A DNA stretch of 64,000 bases from positions 556,175 to 620,174 of the forward strand of contig MKTW01000002.1 of the NCBI GenBank assembly GCA_001898405.1, written 5' to 3'. Position numbers and translations under genes: made by a program. This document shows, in pieces, positions 33,396 through 44,500 of this stretch (the stretch's first letter is position 1; each line of letters opens with the position of its first letter). Below the pieces are notes generated by a model. That model saw only the letters and a list, made by a program, of their open reading frames with translations, was not told where the DNA came from and ran no database searches. The DNA is from Sphingobacteriales bacterium 44-61 (GTDB lineage: Bacteria; Bacteroidota; Bacteroidia; Chitinophagales; Chitinophagaceae).

Positions 33396-35290
33396 TTTTT
33401 GTTTTTGGTTTTTTCAAAGATCCATTGCAATACATCTCCCCTTTTGCTGTTCACCGTAAAGTTTTTCTTCAGTTTGATCCCGGACAGTTTTTCCCAATCA
33501 GCCAGATCCGTTGCGCTTGCTTTATCATCCAGTTTCGCTTCCCAACCCGGAACATAACCCTGCAGGCCGAGGAATTGCAAAGCCCTGAACTGAGGATGAT
33601 CCGGTTTCACATCTTTATAATAAATAAGAATGGAGTTTTGATTGATCAGTTCATCCTGTACTTTCTTTATAGATACCTTTTGTGCGGTTTCTTTTGTTTC
33701 CATCGATACAACTGCTGCCACCCCTGCAGCCTGGCCTAAAGCCATCCAGCAAGGTTCCATACGCAGCGTGGCCAGTCCAAGATGCGTGGCAGATGCAGGT
33801 ACCGGCGCCAGTAGATTGGAGATATTTGGAGGTACGATCACACCATAAGGAACAGTGTAAGGAGCCGCACCGTAACTTAAAAATCCTTCCAGTGTATGTT
33901 TGCCTTTCTCGCGTTTGCGTGTAGCGTGTGAATCAATACCATAATGACTGGCCGTTAAGCTTGAAGCGTACACAGGAGGGCGGCCACCTGTTTTAACCAC
34001 CGTTGCATCTGCAGCAGTGAACAGGTACATCCCTCTCATCCTTCTTCCTTCACGTACATATACCTGCCGGGGAAAATTGCCGTTATCGGTAAACTCATCA
34101 TTGGCCAATCCCCATTCTTTGCACTCTTTGCGAAACCATTCCGGCAAAGCAGGATCATTTTGCCCAAACCATAAAAGACCCAATGTATATTCTTTCAAAC
34201 GTTGCGCAAATCTGTCGCGCCATTCCCAGGATGAACTTGGCCAGGCCCAGTTCTCTTCCGGCAGATCAGTTGATACCAAAGCACGGTGCTGGTTATTTGC
34301 ATCAGTCTTGCCATTGGGCAGTATCACTTTGTTTACCAGCCGCTGCATACCCTGTGGCATAAACTTGCCCGTAGGCGGCAATCCCTGTGCAACCAGGCGG
34401 GCATTGGAATCCTTTTGCGCCTGCGTCATTTGTTTATATTCGATACCTGCATGATGACCGGTTAGTACATCCTCCACAATAGAAGCATATTCTTCCCGGT
34501 TATAGTTAGCCGGTTGAGGAATGGCTACTCTTTTTGCAGGATCAGTGGTCAGGCAAAGGCGGTAGTTATATGCCTGGATAGCATTATCAGCCATATTGGT
34601 AGAACCATCTTCCTGCGCATCGCTTGCCCATAGCTTGTATACAACGCCGGCAAAAGGTTCATTGTATTCTTTAATGCCTTCCCTTCCCAATGCAAAAGGA
34701 ACACCTGCCGCTGCAATAAGATCGCCTTCGTAGCTGGCATCAATGAAGAATTTGCCGGTGTACTGTTCTGTCTGTTTGGTTTCCCTGTTCAATACTTTAA
34801 TACCGGTAATGGTATTACCATTCATGATCAGGTTGGCAGGGTCAGCATCAAACTGGCGGTTGGTAAGCAGGGTCACCAGCGGTGCTTCCTTCAGCATATC
34901 GTGCAATACCATTTCCCCAACAGAGGGTTCAAAATGATAACCGTTCACACAATCTTTTACCTGCTGCGATTGAGCGCCATATTTATTGACGTAATGCGTT
35001 TTGATACGGTTGATGAATTCGAGAAATAAACCGCCTGTTGCTCCGCGGGTGATCAGATCAGTAGCACCGAGGCCATTCGCCACCAGCCCTCCCGGATGTG
35101 TTGTCCGCTCCAGGATCAATGAACGTTTGCCCATTTTACCGGCAGCAATACCGGCCATGATGCCGGAGGGGGTTCCACTTACAATAACAAGATCATAGGC
35201 ACCCGTTTGCGCATGAGCAGAAAACAATGTTCCCAAACAAAGAAGAAGGGAGAGACAAAGGCATTTCATACACTTGATCGTTTTTTTCAT
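33392..35290 (-). CDS. Secreted FAD-dependent oxidoreductase, second in the PUL
   Basis: A 632-residue protein with a signal peptide (CLCLSLLLCLGTLFSAHAQ). The FAD-binding motif reads DLVIVSGTPSGIMAGIAAGK followed by LILERTTHPGGLVANGLGATD, as in the FAD_oxidored (PF12831) family. RMEPCWMALGQAAGVAAVV lies near the end of the catalytic domain. The last ~70 residues (FRALQFLGLQGYVPGWEAKL) resemble an SLH-like helical module. It is the first gene after LacI, and the candidate LacI operator (35295-35310) lies almost against its ATG. Met8 at 35269 is a possible later start. Substrate unknown. Confidence 0.88.
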   Translation of the reverse strand: MKKTIKCMKCLCLSLLLCLGTLFSAHAQTGAYDLVIVSGTPSGIMAGIAAGKMGKRSLILERTTHPGGLVANGLGATDLITRGATGGLFLEFINRIKTHYVNKYGAQSQQVKDCVNGYHFEPSVGEMVLHDMLKEAPLVTLLTNRQFDADPANLIMNGNTITGIKVLNRETKQTEQYTGKFFIDASYEGDLIAAAGVPFALGREGIKEYNEPFAGVVYKLWASDAQEDGSTNMADNAIQAYNYRLCLTTDPAKRVAIPQPANYNREEYASIVEDVLTGHHAGIEYKQMTQAQKDSNARLVAQGLPPTGKFMPQGMQRLVNKVILPNGKTDANNQHRALVSTDLPEENWAWPSSSWEWRDRFAQRLKEYTLGLLWFGQNDPALPEWFRKECKEWGLANDEFTDNGNFPRQVYVREGRRMRGMYLFTAADATVVKTGGRPPVYASSLTASHYGIDSHATRKREKGKHTLEGFLSYGAAPYTVPYGVIVPPNISNLLAPVPASATHLGLATLRMEPCWMALGQAAGVAAVVSMETKETAQKVSIKKVQDELINQNSILIYYKDVKPDHPQFRALQFLGLQGYVPGWEAKLDDKASATDLADWEKLSGIKLKKNFTVNSKRGDVLQWIFEKTKNKK

Positions 35291-35294
35291 GGAA

Positions 35295-35310
35295 GCTAAT
35301 TCGTTTTAGC
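35295..35310. promoter_or_regulatory. Candidate LacI operator (copy 1)
   Basis: GCTAATTCGTTTTAGC, a near-palindrome (GCTAA...TTAGC) with a central CG as in LacI-family operators. It sits between the LacI gene and the FAD oxidoreductase start. An identical 16-mer occurs upstream of SusC at 45020-45035. Confidence 0.65.
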
Positions 35311-35334
35311 GATAGATTTAAAAAAAAGGGGCTG

Positions 35335-36342
35335 CTAGGCAGATTCCCTGTTAATGATTTCAGTGGGTATGCGTACCAGCTTTTTGGCACTCTTTCTTGT
35401 TACACCCAGCTCACCCATTAATATTTTTACAGCGGTTCTTGCGATATCTTCTATTGGCTGACTGATGGCTGTTATAGATGGCGTACAGAGATCGAACACC
35501 TCGTTATCATCAAAGCAAATTACTGCCAGGTCATCCGGTATTTTCAGTTTCAGTTCCTTGATCGCCTGCAAGCCATGAATACCGATATAGTTGGTGGCAA
35601 ACACAACTGCCTCAGGAGACTCTGTTTTAAGATAGGTCTTGATCTTTTCAATCGCTTCTTTCTTTCCCCCATCCTTATAATCCACTTTCAGTATCTGCTT
35701 TTTGCTTTTGTAAAGATGCTGCTTTTCCAGCGCTGCGATAAATCCTTTCTCCCTTTCCTTCATCTGCATCAGGTCAAGATCGGGAGTGATAAAGCTGATC
35801 TTCTTATATCCCTTTTTGATAAGCAGGTTCACGCCTTTTACTATGCCTTCAAAGTTGTTGACCATTACATGGGGACATTCCATGTCTTCAAAATAACGGT
35901 CGATCAATACCAGTGGAATTTTACGGTTGATAAGTTTTCCGATCTTATTGCGCATACCGGATGTAGGTGTGATAAGATAACCATCCACTTGCTGCTGCTG
36001 CAACATATCCAACAACCCCTCTCCTTTTTCATCATCATTCTCTGTACTGCAATACACCACTTTATAATCAAAAAGATTGGCTTCTTCTTCAATTGTTTTG
36101 GCAAGTGTGGAAAAGAAATGGTTGGCAATATCTTCCACTATCAGTCCTATGATCTTGGTTTGCCCGGTGCGCAGGGCAACGGCAATATTATTGGGACGAT
36201 AGCCTGTTTCTTCTGCTACTTTCAGGATCCTGCTGGTCAGTTCTTCACTGATCCGCATTTCCTTGCTTCTTCCGTTCAATGCAAATGAAACAGTGGTGGG
36301 TGATACGCCTACGATCCTGGCCAGTTCTTTTAGTGATGCCAT
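35335..36342 (-). CDS. LacI-family transcriptional regulator of the PUL
   Basis: A 335-residue repressor-type regulator. Residues 1-22 are the LacI helix-turn-helix (SLKELARIVGVSPTTVSFAL), followed by a hinge (YRPNNIAVALRTG) and a periplasmic-binding-protein-like ligand domain (KIIGLIVEDIANHFFSTLAK; VVFATNYIGIHGLQAIKE; LAVICFDDNEVFDL). It lies inside the PUL between the GxGYxYP gene and the second FAD oxidoreductase. Two identical 16-bp near-palindromes, one upstream of SusC and one just after this gene, are its likely operators. The inducer is probably a sugar released by the locus. No ECF sigma/anti-sigma pair is seen, so LacI appears to be the local regulator. Confidence 0.92.
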   Translation of the reverse strand: MASLKELARIVGVSPTTVSFALNGRSKEMRISEELTSRILKVAEETGYRPNNIAVALRTGQTKIIGLIVEDIANHFFSTLAKTIEEEANLFDYKVVYCSTENDDEKGEGLLDMLQQQQVDGYLITPTSGMRNKIGKLINRKIPLVLIDRYFEDMECPHVMVNNFEGIVKGVNLLIKKGYKKISFITPDLDLMQMKEREKGFIAALEKQHLYKSKKQILKVDYKDGGKKEAIEKIKTYLKTESPEAVVFATNYIGIHGLQAIKELKLKIPDDLAVICFDDNEVFDLCTPSITAISQPIEDIARTAVKILMGELGVTRKSAKKLVRIPTEIINRESA

Positions 36343-36411
36343 AAATTTGCTTTCTCTCTTGTGATATTTGTTACAAGTATAATTTTTTTTTGATATACCT
36401 GTGAATATACT

Positions 36412-38124
36412 TTAACGGTCATTGATCACTTTCCTGGTAGCTTCGGGGTCATGCTTCATCCTGATCCTCCACAGAAGCTCTTCTACCGATACCACCGTTG
36501 TATGCCCATCGATCCTTTCTTTTGTCCACCACACAGCCGGTACCCCCTTGTGGGCCGCATCATCTTTCATGCCTTTTACCGGATCTGCTTTGCCTGATGA
36601 TGGGTCGGCAAACTGCGACCAGGCATGAACGATCGTCCAGTCCAGTTTGCTATCACCTGATAAGGTACTGTCCGTATTTATCCAGTTGGCAAGAGCTGCC
36701 GGATTGCCTGACCCCGGCCTGGGCAGGTTGGCCCAAAGCTGGTAGCGGGCAGCTACTACCGGTATCTCGGTCCCTTTTTTATTTTTTACCCAGAACACTT
36801 TTCCATGTCCGCCATTATAAGGTGAATATTGTACGGCGATCATGCCTGTGAGGTCGTCTATTTCCTCTGCATAGATCCTGTAAGCTTTCATGGCCGCTTC
36901 GCCAGATATATTCCGGCAAATAAATCCAAATACTTTGGTACCCGTACGTTTCATTTGTGCATTGATCTTTTGGGCATAATCCCGCAATATCTTCTCCGGC
37001 ATACCGGTGCTTTTGGCAAACAGGTCAGGGTAATAATAACCACCTCCGTATTCCACCACCGATGCAAGATCGGTTTGTGTGCCCGCCAGGTAATTATATA
37101 CATCACGGCCTGCTTGTGAAAGATTGAGCACGCAGGAAGTATACGACATCGGGAGCCGGTTCCTGTAATCATTCCCCCAGTATTCTTTATTATTCAGGAA
37201 ACCGCCGAAAGTCCATTGCATATTATCTCCATCACTTAATACGAATGAATGGAAATTTCCTTTTTTTTCCCAATCAATTTTTGCAGGGTCCACCCCTTTC
37301 AACTTCACTGGTTCCTCTGCAGATGGAATAGACAGCAGCGCAAGGTTCATACACCAATCGGTAGCTGTATTGATCAACCCGTAACGTGTGCAGGGTTCTA
37401 TCTGTTTGAATTCATCTCCTTTATTCCATCCTATCACGGGTGAAACAGGACGCACCCATTTGAGGATGGTGTACAACACACTATCCACTCCATAATACAC
37501 CATGCTTTTATGGGCAATGGCATAATCCCTGTTGTTGGAAAATTTCGGGTTGGCCAGCACCAGCAAACCCGGATTCAGTTGGTTTTTCAGTTCATTAAAA
37601 ATAATAGTGTCGGGTTGCCGGGTGGTAGCATCTGCAAGTTTGGTCAATCCCAATTTCTTTGCAGCAGCTTCCTGCGAAATATCTACCAGTATACCTTTTT
37701 GCAAACCAGCATACACAGTTGCCAGGTTGATGGAATTATCCTGCTTCGTCACATCATACAACACATAACCCTTTACAACTCCTTTTTTAGCATACCTTTT
37801 TACCAGCTCCCATACTTTATATTCTCCTGCTTTCTTTGCATCCAGCCTTTTCATCAGCGATGCATAATAGATCGCATAATCCGGATTGGGGGTAGAGATC
37901 CAGACAGCTTCGCTGAATGTTCCTTCGTTCACAGCCTGCGCTGCCAGTCCGGACACAGATTGAGCGAGGTTCATTTCCCGCAGGTCTGCGGCACGCGCTA
38001 TTTTACAGGTGCTGACAGACCGTGGCGCTTTCTGATCAGGCCACCAACCATCGCCTGCGCAAACAGAAAGACTCCAGGCAAATAAGAACAGTACCAGTAA
38101 TATCTTATGGTTGTTCATTGTCAT
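36412..38124 (-). CDS. GxGYxYP domain protein, secreted
   Basis: A 570-residue protein with a signal peptide (ILLVLFLFAWSLSVCAG). It carries the defining motif near residue 360 as EYGGGYYYPDLF, and an upstream Asp-rich segment FVLSDGDNMQW near residue 300, matching the GxGYxYP family (N- and C-terminal domains). The family is thought to act on carbohydrates because it occurs in polysaccharide loci, but no activity has been established to my knowledge. Its start overlaps the stop of the preceding FAD oxidoreductase by one base (TAATG), so the two are translationally coupled. That makes a joint action on one substrate likely. Confidence 0.88.
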   Translation of the reverse strand: MTMNNHKILLVLFLFAWSLSVCAGDGWWPDQKAPRSVSTCKIARAADLREMNLAQSVSGLAAQAVNEGTFSEAVWISTPNPDYAIYYASLMKRLDAKKAGEYKVWELVKRYAKKGVVKGYVLYDVTKQDNSINLATVYAGLQKGILVDISQEAAAKKLGLTKLADATTRQPDTIIFNELKNQLNPGLLVLANPKFSNNRDYAIAHKSMVYYGVDSVLYTILKWVRPVSPVIGWNKGDEFKQIEPCTRYGLINTATDWCMNLALLSIPSAEEPVKLKGVDPAKIDWEKKGNFHSFVLSDGDNMQWTFGGFLNNKEYWGNDYRNRLPMSYTSCVLNLSQAGRDVYNYLAGTQTDLASVVEYGGGYYYPDLFAKSTGMPEKILRDYAQKINAQMKRTGTKVFGFICRNISGEAAMKAYRIYAEEIDDLTGMIAVQYSPYNGGHGKVFWVKNKKGTEIPVVAARYQLWANLPRPGSGNPAALANWINTDSTLSGDSKLDWTIVHAWSQFADPSSGKADPVKGMKDDAAHKGVPAVWWTKERIDGHTTVVSVEELLWRIRMKHDPEATRKVINDR

Positions 38125-39752
38125 TATTCTTTTCCTGCAGGCAGATCAGCCAGTGTTTTTAATTTATGTTCCAGCAAAGCTCCCTGGCTGCGCAGCTTAT
38201 CTCCTAATACTTTTACATCAATATCCTGTACTGCTTTACCTTCTTTGATCGCCAGCACAGCTGCATTCCCTGCAGCCTGCCCCATGATCATGTACTGAGG
38301 TTCCATACGGATAGTGGAATACACTACATGGCTGGAGGAAACACAAACTGTTACCAACAGGTTGTTCAGTTCTGTACGCTTTGGCGTGAGCACACGATAA
38401 GGGATCTGGTAAGGAATATGTTTCATTCTCTCCTGCTCTGTCCGTTGCGGTGTGCCTTCATATTTAAGAATGCCTTTTTCATCAACCCAGGCCTGTACCC
38501 GATGCACATCGAGACCATAAGAACCCAATCCAACCGGGTCTTCTTTCTGCATTTCAGAAACCACATCTTTTTGTATCATCACCCAATCACCTTTCATCCT
38601 GCGGCCTTCGCGCACATACAGTTCATAGGGCCAGTTATTATTGTCGGCAAATTCATCTTTCGCCAATCCCCATTTATTGAACTCGTCCCTGTATTCCTTC
38701 GGAAGCCTTGGATCATTGGCCAGGAAATAAACAAATCCCTGTACATAGTTGATATGGTCCTGCCAGATGGCTGCTCTTTTTTTGTAAGATCCATCAGGAT
38801 AATCCCAACTGCCGCCTACATAATCAGCATTGTTAAAATCAACTTTGTTGTTGGGCACTTTGCCTAAGCCTGGGAATGTTTTAGCAGCAGCCTCTGCAGC
38901 ACCCTGCTTTTCGATTGAGCCCAGCGTATTGCGGAGCAAATCAGTATAACGCCGGGGATCATATCCCTTTGGCTTGGGGAAAGGAACCAGGTTATTCTTA
39001 TCATTTGTCAGCGATAACCTGAAATTATAAGCCTGTGTTTTTTTATCACCGGAACCAACAGGACCAGGCGGAGTCCTTTGCACACCTGGCAACAACTTAC
39101 CATTCTCATCATACGCACTTTGTGAACCAAATGCATCGCGCACACCAGCCGAATATTCACTGTACAGGCTCTGCGCTTCGCGGCCCACTGTATAAGAAGC
39201 TCCTGCAAAAGCCATCAGATCACCTTCATAAGTAGCATCAATAAACACTTTGCCGCTATACACTTTCCCATCTTCCATCGTGACCGATACGATCTGTCCA
39301 TTCTTTTTCTTCACCCCCCCCTTCTCTTTCAACCGTTGACCATACAGCACGGTCACTCCTGCCTCACTCACCATATCATTCAATATCTTCTCTGCCACAT
39401 GCGGCTCCGGGAACCACGCTGCAGAATCCTTCGCATTCGTCTGATAATATCTGCCTGCACGCAGATACACTTCCTTAGCATACCCGCCAATCACGTCCTT
39501 CCTGCCCACATCAGTCGCAGAAAGCCCGCCAGACACCATTCCACCAATATGCTTCTTCGGCTCCAATACCACCACCTTCATTCCCTCCCTTGCAGCACTC
39601 ACTGCCGCAATCACTCCCGAAGCCGTTCCGCCATACACCACCACATCATAACTATCCTCTACTGTTTTCTCTTTCCTAAAAGAAAACAACCCCACACACA
39701 ACATCCCCACTATAATCACATACCACCTGCTTTTTAATAAAACCTTTTTCAT
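38124..39752 (-). CDS. Secreted FAD-dependent oxidoreductase, third in the PUL
   Basis: A 542-residue protein with an N-terminal hydrophobic signal ([16 protein letters not shown]). FAD motifs are [20 protein letters not shown] and [41 protein letters not shown] closes the domain (FAD_oxidored family). Unlike its two paralogues in the locus it has no extra C-terminal module. It is the first enzyme gene after SusCD and is coupled by a one-base overlap to the GxGYxYP gene. Sequence divergence among the three oxidoreductases suggests separate substrates or positions rather than recent duplication. Confidence 0.9.
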   Translation of the reverse strand: MKKVLLKSRWYVIIVGMLCVGLFSFRKEKTVEDSYDVVVYGGTASGVIAAVSAAREGMKVVVLEPKKHIGGMVSGGLSATDVGRKDVIGGYAKEVYLRAGRYYQTNAKDSAAWFPEPHVAEKILNDMVSEAGVTVLYGQRLKEKGGVKKKNGQIVSVTMEDGKVYSGKVFIDATYEGDLMAFAGASYTVGREAQSLYSEYSAGVRDAFGSQSAYDENGKLLPGVQRTPPGPVGSGDKKTQAYNFRLSLTNDKNNLVPFPKPKGYDPRRYTDLLRNTLGSIEKQGAAEAAAKTFPGLGKVPNNKVDFNNADYVGGSWDYPDGSYKKRAAIWQDHINYVQGFVYFLANDPRLPKEYRDEFNKWGLAKDEFADNNNWPYELYVREGRRMKGDWVMIQKDVVSEMQKEDPVGLGSYGLDVHRVQAWVDEKGILKYEGTPQRTEQERMKHIPYQIPYRVLTPKRTELNNLLVTVCVSSSHVVYSTIRMEPQYMIMGQAAGNAAVLAIKEGKAVQDIDVKVLGDKLRSQGALLEHKLKTLADLPAGKE

Positions 39753-39830
39753 ACTCCTATTCTATTTTTATAAGTACTCTAAAAAACGCGCTCATCGCGC
39801 CTATTCGTGGCACATATTTTTTCCCACGTC

Positions 39831-39852
39831 ATTCATGCTTATTCGTGCTTAT
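39831..39852. repeat. Short tandem repeat beside the SusD stop
   Basis: ATTCATGCTT at 39831-39840 is followed by ATTCGTGCTT at 39841-39850, with another ATTCGTGG at 39803-39810. It overlaps the SusD stop codon. It may be a remnant of a dispersed repeat, but the similarity is short. Confidence 0.3.
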
Positions 39853-41552
39853 TGGTACATAGGGTTCTGTTTAAAATTCTCCTTATTCGTCGACAGGTCC
39901 AATTCCGATTGCGGGATCGGGAACAAATAATGCTTCGATGGATCAAAGCTTGTTGCTGTATTCACGATGTTACTATTATTCGCCGGCCTTGTCAGCTCCA
40001 GGAAGTATTCAAATTTGCCTGTTCTTGCCAGGTCAAACCAACGCTGGAACTCAAAACAAAGCTCCCTTGATCTTTCTTTCAGTATCTCTTCAATAGTAAT
40101 ATCCGATGCTGTATAGTTCAGGAAACCCGGCGTACTGCTTTCAGGAACAGGTGTTCCATTTGCTGCAAGCCCTCTTGCCCTTTGACGTACACGGTTGATC
40201 GCTTCCAGCCCTTCATCAGAGATCACGCCGTTCTTTTTATAATCTGCTTCGGCAAACATCAGCAGCACATCTGCAAAACGGAGGATGATCACGTTATTGG
40301 GACAGTTGGAATAAAGATAAATGGATGATTCCTTCCAGCTATTACCCCAGCGGTATTTGGTAACACCGCAACGGCCCAGTACAGTCTGATTATACTTGTC
40401 AGGGTTGTAAGTAGACCAGATATAGGCTAACGTAGATGGAGCATTATTAGCAATGGTCACCATTGAGTCAGAAAGATTCCACACTCTTCTTTTATCATAA
40501 TCCGGTGAAGCGAGCGTGGGTTTATAATATTTGTAGAACTTCGGTACGTATACCAGGTTGCACTGACCGATCATTGAATTCGTATAATACGCAGGGTTGC
40601 CATTGATGGTACCGCCGCTTGCAATCATGCCCCATTCTTTTGTCCACTGGGTGCCATAGGGCACAACAGAACTGAATTGCAATTCAAATAAAGACTCTGC
40701 GTTGGTATTCTTGTTCTCGATCTTGAACACATCACCATATACCGGCAATAAAGAAGCACCGCTGTTATCTTTCACATCCTTCAGCACCGTCCATGCTTTG
40801 GTATAGAGCTCATTTGTACTTTCTGTGATTCCCTGGTAGCCTGGCACCTTGTTAGCTTCTTTAGCAGAAGCCATCGTGAGATAAACTTTACCAAGCAACG
40901 CTTTGGCTGCCCATTGGTTTGCATGCCCGTTGTTGGTTTTAGCAGTAGGCAGCACATTGGGAGATGATGCAAAGTTGAGATCACCTACGATCAGGTCATA
41001 CACATCTTTAATCGGGCGGCGGGGAAGGCCATAATCAAAATCACCGGTGATCGGCTGATCAATGATCGGCAATTCACCATATGCCTGCACCAACCTGAAA
41101 TAAACGAATGCACGGATAAAACGGGCCTCGCCGATGATCACATTTCTTTGCGCTTCTGTAATGGAAGCCACTTTCTCCGCAGCAGCCATAATGGTGTTAG
41201 CACGCGCAGCGATCTGGAAATGACGGATCCAGTATTCATAGATCGCACCTTCGCTTACAGAAAAAGTATGGCGGTCGAAATTAAACCGTACCCCTGATGA
41301 ACCTTTGAACATCCCTTCATCAGTTCCCAGTTCTGTCATGAATAAAGGCGTGTTGGTGTACACACCGAACAGGTCCTTGGCTGATGAATACATGCCCACA
41401 ATGCCCGCATCCAGGGTCACTTTGTCCACAAAAAAATTGTCTGATGTATACTGGGTCTGCGGTTTTTCTTCCAGGAATTTTTTACAGGAAGTGCCGACTA
41501 CTGGCAGCAAAGCCAATACCCATATCCATTTTTTTATTGATGCTGATTTCAT
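39849..41552 (-). CDS. SusD/RagB-type outer-membrane glycan-binding lipoprotein
   Basis: A 567-residue lipoprotein. The signal peptide ends in a lipobox, VVGTSCKKFLEEKPQ (Cys about residue 23), followed by the SusD start pattern. Helical TPR-like regions (ARFIRAFVYFRLVQAYGELP; NQWAAKALLGKVYLTMASAK) and the C-terminal RGLAANGTPVPES ... ILKERSRELCFEFQRWFDLARTG segment are characteristic of SusD/RagB proteins. It binds oligosaccharide at the cell surface as a lid on the SusC transporter. It lies 20 bp after the SusC gene. It is full length for the family. Confidence 0.95.
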   Translation of the reverse strand: MKSASIKKWIWVLALLPVVGTSCKKFLEEKPQTQYTSDNFFVDKVTLDAGIVGMYSSAKDLFGVYTNTPLFMTELGTDEGMFKGSSGVRFNFDRHTFSVSEGAIYEYWIRHFQIAARANTIMAAAEKVASITEAQRNVIIGEARFIRAFVYFRLVQAYGELPIIDQPITGDFDYGLPRRPIKDVYDLIVGDLNFASSPNVLPTAKTNNGHANQWAAKALLGKVYLTMASAKEANKVPGYQGITESTNELYTKAWTVLKDVKDNSGASLLPVYGDVFKIENKNTNAESLFELQFSSVVPYGTQWTKEWGMIASGGTINGNPAYYTNSMIGQCNLVYVPKFYKYYKPTLASPDYDKRRVWNLSDSMVTIANNAPSTLAYIWSTYNPDKYNQTVLGRCGVTKYRWGNSWKESSIYLYSNCPNNVIILRFADVLLMFAEADYKKNGVISDEGLEAINRVRQRARGLAANGTPVPESSTPGFLNYTASDITIEEILKERSRELCFEFQRWFDLARTGKFEYFLELTRPANNSNIVNTATSFDPSKHYLFPIPQSELDLSTNKENFKQNPMYQ

Positions 41553-41572
41553 ATTGGAACAATCTTTAAAAA

Positions 41573-44500
41573 TTAGAATTGAAGTTTTATACCTGCAGAA
41601 TACACTTTTGATCTTGGATAAGAGGCATAATCCATTGAAGGCATCAGGTCGCCAAATCCTCCCTGGCGTGTGTTCACTTCGGGATCATATCCAGTATACT
41701 TGGTGGATATCCAAAGATTTTTGCCGCTTACAAAAACAGACATACCGGTGAGCCCTGCGCGTTTAACCCATTTGGAGGTCAAAAAGCTGTACGACAAGGT
41801 CACATCGCTGAGGCGGATAAAGGAACCATCTTCTATCCAGTCAGACAACATCAGCAGTTCTTCACTGCTGCCCGGCATACGGAATCTATTGGTCGGGTTG
41901 CCGGCTTCTACCAGTGCGCCGCTTGTCATATCATACAAGGAAGGTCTCCAGCTATCTGCAATGCCTTTGGTCATGTTGCCGGTATTGCGGCCTGACTCGA
42001 GGGAGATCCTGTTGGCATTATACAATTTATTGCCATAGCTGTATTGCAACACTACATTCAGGTTAAATCCTTTATAGCTTACAGAATTGGTAAGGCCGCC
42101 GGTAAACTTCGGTTGTCCCTGTCCAAGTATCACACGGTCTGCTGTGTTGATGATACCATCTCCATTCTGATCAATGAAGCGGCGTGTGCCGGGGCGGATG
42201 GTATTGATCGCCTGTCCGTTGATCATCGTCAATCCTGATGCGAGGATCTCTGCCTGTGATTGCCAGATACCGTCTGTTTGATAACCGAACCACTGTCCTA
42301 TCGGTTGACCATTGCGGATGATGGCAGTAGTTCCCACACCAGGCACCACTCCGGGATCCAATCCCAGGTCAGCGCCGATCTCGATCGCTTTTGATTTGTT
42401 GAAACCAATATTTGCATCCACATTCCAGCTAAGTCCTGGTTTGTTGATAATAAGTGCACCGAGTGTAATTTCCACACCACTGTTTTGTATGGAACCAAGA
42501 TTGGTCCAGGTGTTGCGGTAGCCGCTATAACCAGGTGTTATTTTCTGGATCAGCAGGTCTTTTGTTTTTTTCAGGTACCATTCAGCAGTAAGGCTGACCC
42601 TGTTGTCGAAGAGACCGATATCAAGACCGGTGTTCACTTGCGTGGTAGTTTCCCATTTCAGGGAAGTGTTTTCAGGCCTTTCAACCACTACACCATAGTT
42701 GGGTGTGTTGCCATCCATTGGCGAGAAATAAGTGGAAATAGTTGACAGGGTGAGATAAGAAGGAATAGCCGTGTTACCACTCTGTCCCACACTTGCACGA
42801 AGTTTCATGTTGCTGACAGGCTTAACACCTTTCATGAAGTTCTCATCAGAGATACGCCATGCCAGCGCTGCGGACGGGAAGTAAGCCCACTTATTATTTT
42901 TGCTGAAGCGTGACGAACCGTCTGCACGGAAAGTGGCTGTAGCAAGATAACGTCCTTTATAATTGTATTCCACACGGCCCAGGAAAGAAGCCATGCTCCA
43001 TTTGGTAATATTATACGTAGGGATGATGGGAACGGTCCCATTTTGTAACCCATAAACGCCCAGTACTTCCACATCATAGTTCTGGTTTTCTGCTGTGATC
43101 AGGTTCAGGTTGCTTTTCTCAAAGATGGCGCCTGCCACTGCATTAAATACATGGTCCCTGCCGATACGTCCTTTATAATACAAAAGGTTTTCGTTCATGA
43201 ACCGGTTGGTATTGCCGCGTGATAAATAAGCACGGCCATTAAACCTTGAACCGGCTGATGTATACCTGGGATAATATGCATCGGTGTTCACATTATTGGA
43301 AGTGAAGTTGCCGGTGGTACGGAAGGTGAAGTTCTTATTGATGTTCCATTCCAGTGCCATCCGCGCCAGCCATTCCATATTGTTTTTATTATTGGTAATG
43401 TTTTTGGCGAGAGAATAAGGATTGGTGGTAATGAATCCGTCCACATCCGCGTTGTCCTCCACATCAGTTACAGTCAGGGGTTGCACGGGTGGCTTGGCCA
43501 GCATGCTTGTTACGATGGCGTTGGATGCAATACCTCCATTCAGTGTATTGACCAGGAAGCCGTTGGTTTCACTACGGGTATAAGCGATATTGCTGGTAAC
43601 CGTTACAGTAGGAGCCAGCTTTTGCTGGAAATTAAAACGGCCATTATATCTTTTGTAATTGCTGAACACCACTAAACCGCCCTGGTCCATATACCCTCCC
43701 ATAAAAGAAAACTTGGTATCTCTCGAGCCACCTGTTGCACTGATACGGTATTCCTGAACCATGCTGTTCTGGAACATGGCACGTTGCCAATCCGTATTCG
43801 TACTGTCGGGGCTGGCATATTTCTCCCAGTCATGATAAGTCTGGTCCATCGCAACACCCCAGAAACCACCAGGGGTACCCAGCGGGCTATCGCGGAAATA
43901 AGTATAGCCGATCTGTGTGGTAGCTGGTGCATTAGGATCGGAAGCACTTGCAGGAGAATAGGTGTAGCCTGAAGCCTGGAAACGTGCGCGTGCATATTCA
44001 GGTGCATTCAGCAAACCAAAGAGGTGGCCGGGCCGTTGATAAGCCATGTTGGAATACAGTTCCAGCCTGGTTTTACCGGCTTTACCACTTTTAGTAGTGA
44101 CAAGGATAACTCCATTGGCGCCGCGGGCACCATACATAGCAGTACCGGATGCGTCTTTCAGTATTTCCACTGATTCAATATCACCGGGGTTGATATTATT
44201 GATATCATCCTGCAGCACGCCGTCCACTACAAATAAAGGGGTACTTCCTGCGCTGACGGAGCTGGCACCACGGATGCGGATGGTATTTTCAGAACCTGGT
44301 GTACCATCATTCTGGGTGATCTGCACGCCGGCAGCCTTGCCTTTCATGGCATCGGCCAGGGAAAAAATGGTGCGGTCAGACAAAGCCTCTTTTGAAATGG
44401 AAGAAACAGAACCGGTAAGATCTTTTTTCTTCGCAGTGCCGTAGCCGATCACTACTACATCATCCAGGTCCCCGGCTTTTACCTGCATGGTCACATCAAT